NCBI GenBank assembly: GCA_022577435.1
Contig: JAKOON010000039.1
Coordinates: forward strand, 69,501 to 133,500
Reading direction: 5' to 3'
DNA: 64,000 nucleotides
Origin: Embiotoca jacksoni
Lineage: Eukaryota; Chordata; Actinopteri; Embiotocidae
How positions within the stretch are numbered: the stretch's first letter is position 1; every line of letters starts with the position of its first letter. The notes beneath the pieces are model-generated. The model had not been told where the DNA came from. It ran no database searches and saw only the letters and a list, made by a program, of their open reading frames with translations. Below, piece after piece: positions 61,601 through 64,000 of the stretch. The position numbers and the translations under genes were made by a program.

Positions 61601-63798
61601 CGCCTTGCAAGAACTTGAGCAGGACATAAATGCACACTGTGGTGGCCAGAGTGCGCCAGCTGCTGCCGTCAGTCAGTTCATTCACTGAGTGAGGAACACA
61701 GACACCAAAGTCAATGTCACAAGGCCTCGAGTTTAGCTTGGAGATAAGGTAGATAAACAAGATGATAAATAGGACAAAGCGAACTTCTGCAGTGTCTCTC
61801 TGGTTCTCTGGAAACCTTCAGAAGAATTCAATTCAATCTCATGACATCTTCAGAGTATATTCAACGTTATCATAATGGCTGTTTTTACGCGTTTTCAACC
61901 TACGGCTCAAATTCAATAAATTAAAAGCACATTAAGGTTGTGGTTCAGGCTCCCTGCAACAATGTTATTGCAGTAACAGGACGTTTAACTTGTGGAGTTC
62001 AACATTCGAGCGTACGCTGGAAAGTTAGCAGGACTCATCACTCACCGATATTCTTGTAGTAAATGGGTACGAAGACATTAATGACCCTCTCGATTCCCAG
62101 CAGCCCCAAACAGAAGACGACCAGCAGCTGCAGGATGATGTTGTTCCGGGGCCACATGTACGGAACAAGCAGACAGACCTTCTTCGTGAAACCCTGCCAG
62201 GTAGACTGGTTCTCCTCTCCTCTCCCCAACAGGCTCTGAGTAAAAGAGACACATCAAACACTTAAAACAGCATTAAATAGTGTAATAATATTGTCGCCAG
62301 ATAGAAGTGTCTGTGCGGTAAACCGAACGCTGGTAAATGTGTCGCTACCTGCCCGCTGTTTTCTACGTCCCTCTCGTCTTCATTTATCAGCAGCATATAA
62401 GGTCGCCGTGGCAACCCCGGAGCTTTGAGACCAATGAAGAAGAGCAGCCCGGTGCAGACGTAGCGCATCAGCCACAGAGCAAACTGCACCTGAGGGGTTT
62501 ATAGACGTTATAAATCAGCAGATCAGTATGGACACCACATCAACAGCAGCAGCAACCAGTGGAGAGAATTTAATACATTCATTCATAACACAGCTACACT
62601 GATGAGTGTGTGCTTTACTAAACCGTGACCAAGCCGCTGAGTAGTTTACCATTAATATATAATTTACGATTAAAATTACACTATATCGAATCAAGAAAAG
62701 GGATCCTAAATACTACAAAATGTTGAGTCACGCCTACAGTTCAGTAATCACAAAGAGGAACCTCCAGCATGCGACTCGGTGTGGGAGGAGCGAGATTTTC
62801 TCTCGTGATTTGATTGGCCAACAGTGAAGCATTTAGGATCTGTAAGTGAGAGATAGCAATGACTCAACAAAAAAAAAGAAGAGTGTTTTCTTTTGCTTAT
62901 TTTGCATGTCATCTTGTGTCGCTTTGTTAGCTGGGTGGAAACTATGTACTACGGACAAGACAGGTCGCACAGCTTATAGAGGAGTGGCACACTTATCTTT
63001 GGTAAATAACTAACCTTTGGCCCATTTGACTGTTTAAACACATAACAAGGAGGGTTTTGTCACGATGCAGATTAAGGGCACACACTGTAGGTACATTCTT
63101 GGATCAAAACTGGGGAAATGAAGTAAACTAATATTTTGATTAAAGCCTGTCTGAAAATAGTCTTAACTATAGACTTATGTCACAAATCTACCACAACTTT
63201 TTTTTTTTTTTTTTTTGGGGGGGGTTATTTTCAAAATAACAGTTCAGGAATATATCTTCTGTGGTCTTCAATCTTTCCTTACCTGCTGCTGATTGTTCTC
63301 CATGCCCCACCACCAGCGAGGACTGTACCAGGAGACGAAGGCCAAGTTCTCCGCGGAGAAAGCCAAGGCCCAGAACAGCAGGAGGGCCGCGCTGTGTCCC
63401 CTCGTCCGGTCCATCACCAGGGCCCTCCGCCTCTCCACCCTCAGCAGGGCTATGGCCCAGGCCCAGCCCAGCGCAGAGAAGCAGCCGTACAGCACCACGT
63501 AGCCCGGGAGCTCTCTTGCGGTGGCAGCTTGCCACACCATCCCGCTCAGAAACTGGAGCAGGAGAAGGACGGAGAGGGACAGCTGGAAACCATAGAGGCG
63601 GGAGCGTGGGATGAACTTGGGCTCCATCGTCGTGCCATACTTCCGGTAGAATATGCAGTGGAGTGTGCCGAGGAAGAAGGCGATAGTGAGCAGGATGGTG
63701 GGGACCAGTGTGAAGTAGAAGCAGGGGGAGATGCCTTTATCCACCCAGGTGTGGGAGATGGAGGAATTTGCTTCGCAGTAGCTCTGCAAAAATATCAT
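57639..63798 (-). CDS. abcb6: ATP-binding cassette transporter B6 (porphyrin/heme-linked)
   Basis: Nineteen exons join in phase to 852 residues: 63798-63283, 62489-62349, 62235-62046, 61684-61592, 61484-61292, 61120-60999, 60864-60755, 60639-60574, 60492-60367, 60207-60131, 60011-59948, 59843-59758, 59664-59607, 59513-59409, 58910-58736, 58516-58404, 58177-58083, 57972-57904 and 57798-57639. ABCB6 is a homodimeric half-transporter of porphyrins and related substrates, found in endolysosomal, plasma and outer mitochondrial membranes. Seen: an extra N-terminal membrane domain with C8 and C26; the ABC membrane domain (WHLGRKTGDVLR coupling region, KAVDSLLNFETVKYYNAE); Walker A GPSGSGKST (616-624); Q-loop Q664; signature LSGGE (720-724); Walker B IILLDE (740-745); and H776. 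All catalytic residues are intact. An acceptor (CTCTCTTGCAG) just upstream of the ATG implies a non-coding leader exon. The human protein has 842 residues. Confidence 0.96.
58646..58675 (+). repeat. Poly(A) run in abcb6 intron
   Basis: 30 A (poly-T on the gene strand) in the intron after the exon 58910-58736. Confidence 0.95.
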
Positions 63799-64000
63799 GG
63801 CTGCAGCTGCAAGAGAGACGGAGAGGTTATTTCATGACTTTTACTTAATCTCATTGAGGTCAAGATCTGTTTTCCAGCTGAGACCTGAGAACAATAAACA
63901 TTCACAAGAACATAAATCAGCAAAAATGTGACGACAACAACGCGATGAACAAGATATAAACAATCCCTAAGGGGGCTCGAAGACTCTACTTTGAGGGTAG
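63799..64000 (-). other. abcb6 leader region
   Basis: The start exon seems to begin at about 63,806, just after TCTCTTGCAG, so the remaining bases are probably intronic. No further exon or promoter can be placed before the window ends. Confidence 0.5.

Noticed and set aside
1..64000. CRISPR arrays, IS elements, viral or toxin genes
   Set aside because: Only vertebrate microsatellites and retroposon tails are present; no such elements were seen.

Overview
The window is vertebrate nuclear DNA, almost certainly from a percomorph-type teleost fish. It holds eight multi-exon protein genes with GT-AG introns, and introns in the right half are often only 60-300 bp. (CA)n and other microsatellites are abundant. 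A copy of the fish L2/SINE 3' tail (a gcgctatataaataaaattg core followed by a gaatt repeat) lies at about 34.7 kb. No prokaryotic features, CRISPR arrays or operons are present. I assembled the gene models by hand from splice sites, reading phase and protein families recalled from memory. Every completed gene keeps an intact reading frame from start to stop.

Layout. Positions 1-7286 hold the 5' coding exons of raph1 (lamellipodin) on the minus strand, running off the left edge. Positions 7.3-30.2 kb are a 23-kb non-coding stretch with microsatellites, hairpins, a CpG-rich block at 22.8-23.4 kb and a well-framed candidate untranslated raph1 exon at 17.5 kb. cd28 (plus) lies at 30.2-32.5 kb. 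fastkd2 (minus, 34.0-37.9 kb) and mdh1b (plus, 38.5-41.4 kb) are head to head across a 649-bp shared promoter. retreg2 (43.5-48.6 kb), prkag3 (49.9-52.2 kb), cnppd1 (54.1-56.5 kb) and abcb6 (57.6-63.8 kb) follow, all on the minus strand.

The genes do not form one pathway. They are a syntenic block: raph1-cd28 and fastkd2-mdh1b match neighbours on human 2q33, and retreg2, prkag3, cnppd1 and abcb6 match human 2q35. Roles are lamellipodial actin and integrin-talin signalling (raph1), T-cell costimulation (cd28), mitochondrial RNA metabolism (fastkd2), a probable malate-dehydrogenase-like pseudoenzyme (mdh1b), ER-phagy (retreg2), AMPK energy sensing (prkag3), a cyclin-like membrane protein (cnppd1) and porphyrin/heme ABC transport (abcb6).

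The most notable points are a 153-codon in-frame Lys/Glu/Asp/Asn repeat inside mdh1b, an unassigned plus-strand exon at 52,527-52,628, and a candidate 86-nt raph1 leader exon carrying a palindromic CRE. Others are a 65-bp near-perfect foldback at 25.5 kb, an obligatory GC-AG intron in prkag3, dinucleotide tracts abutting splice sites in raph1 and retreg2, and altered signalling motifs in cd28. I found no evidence of a wholly new biological system.
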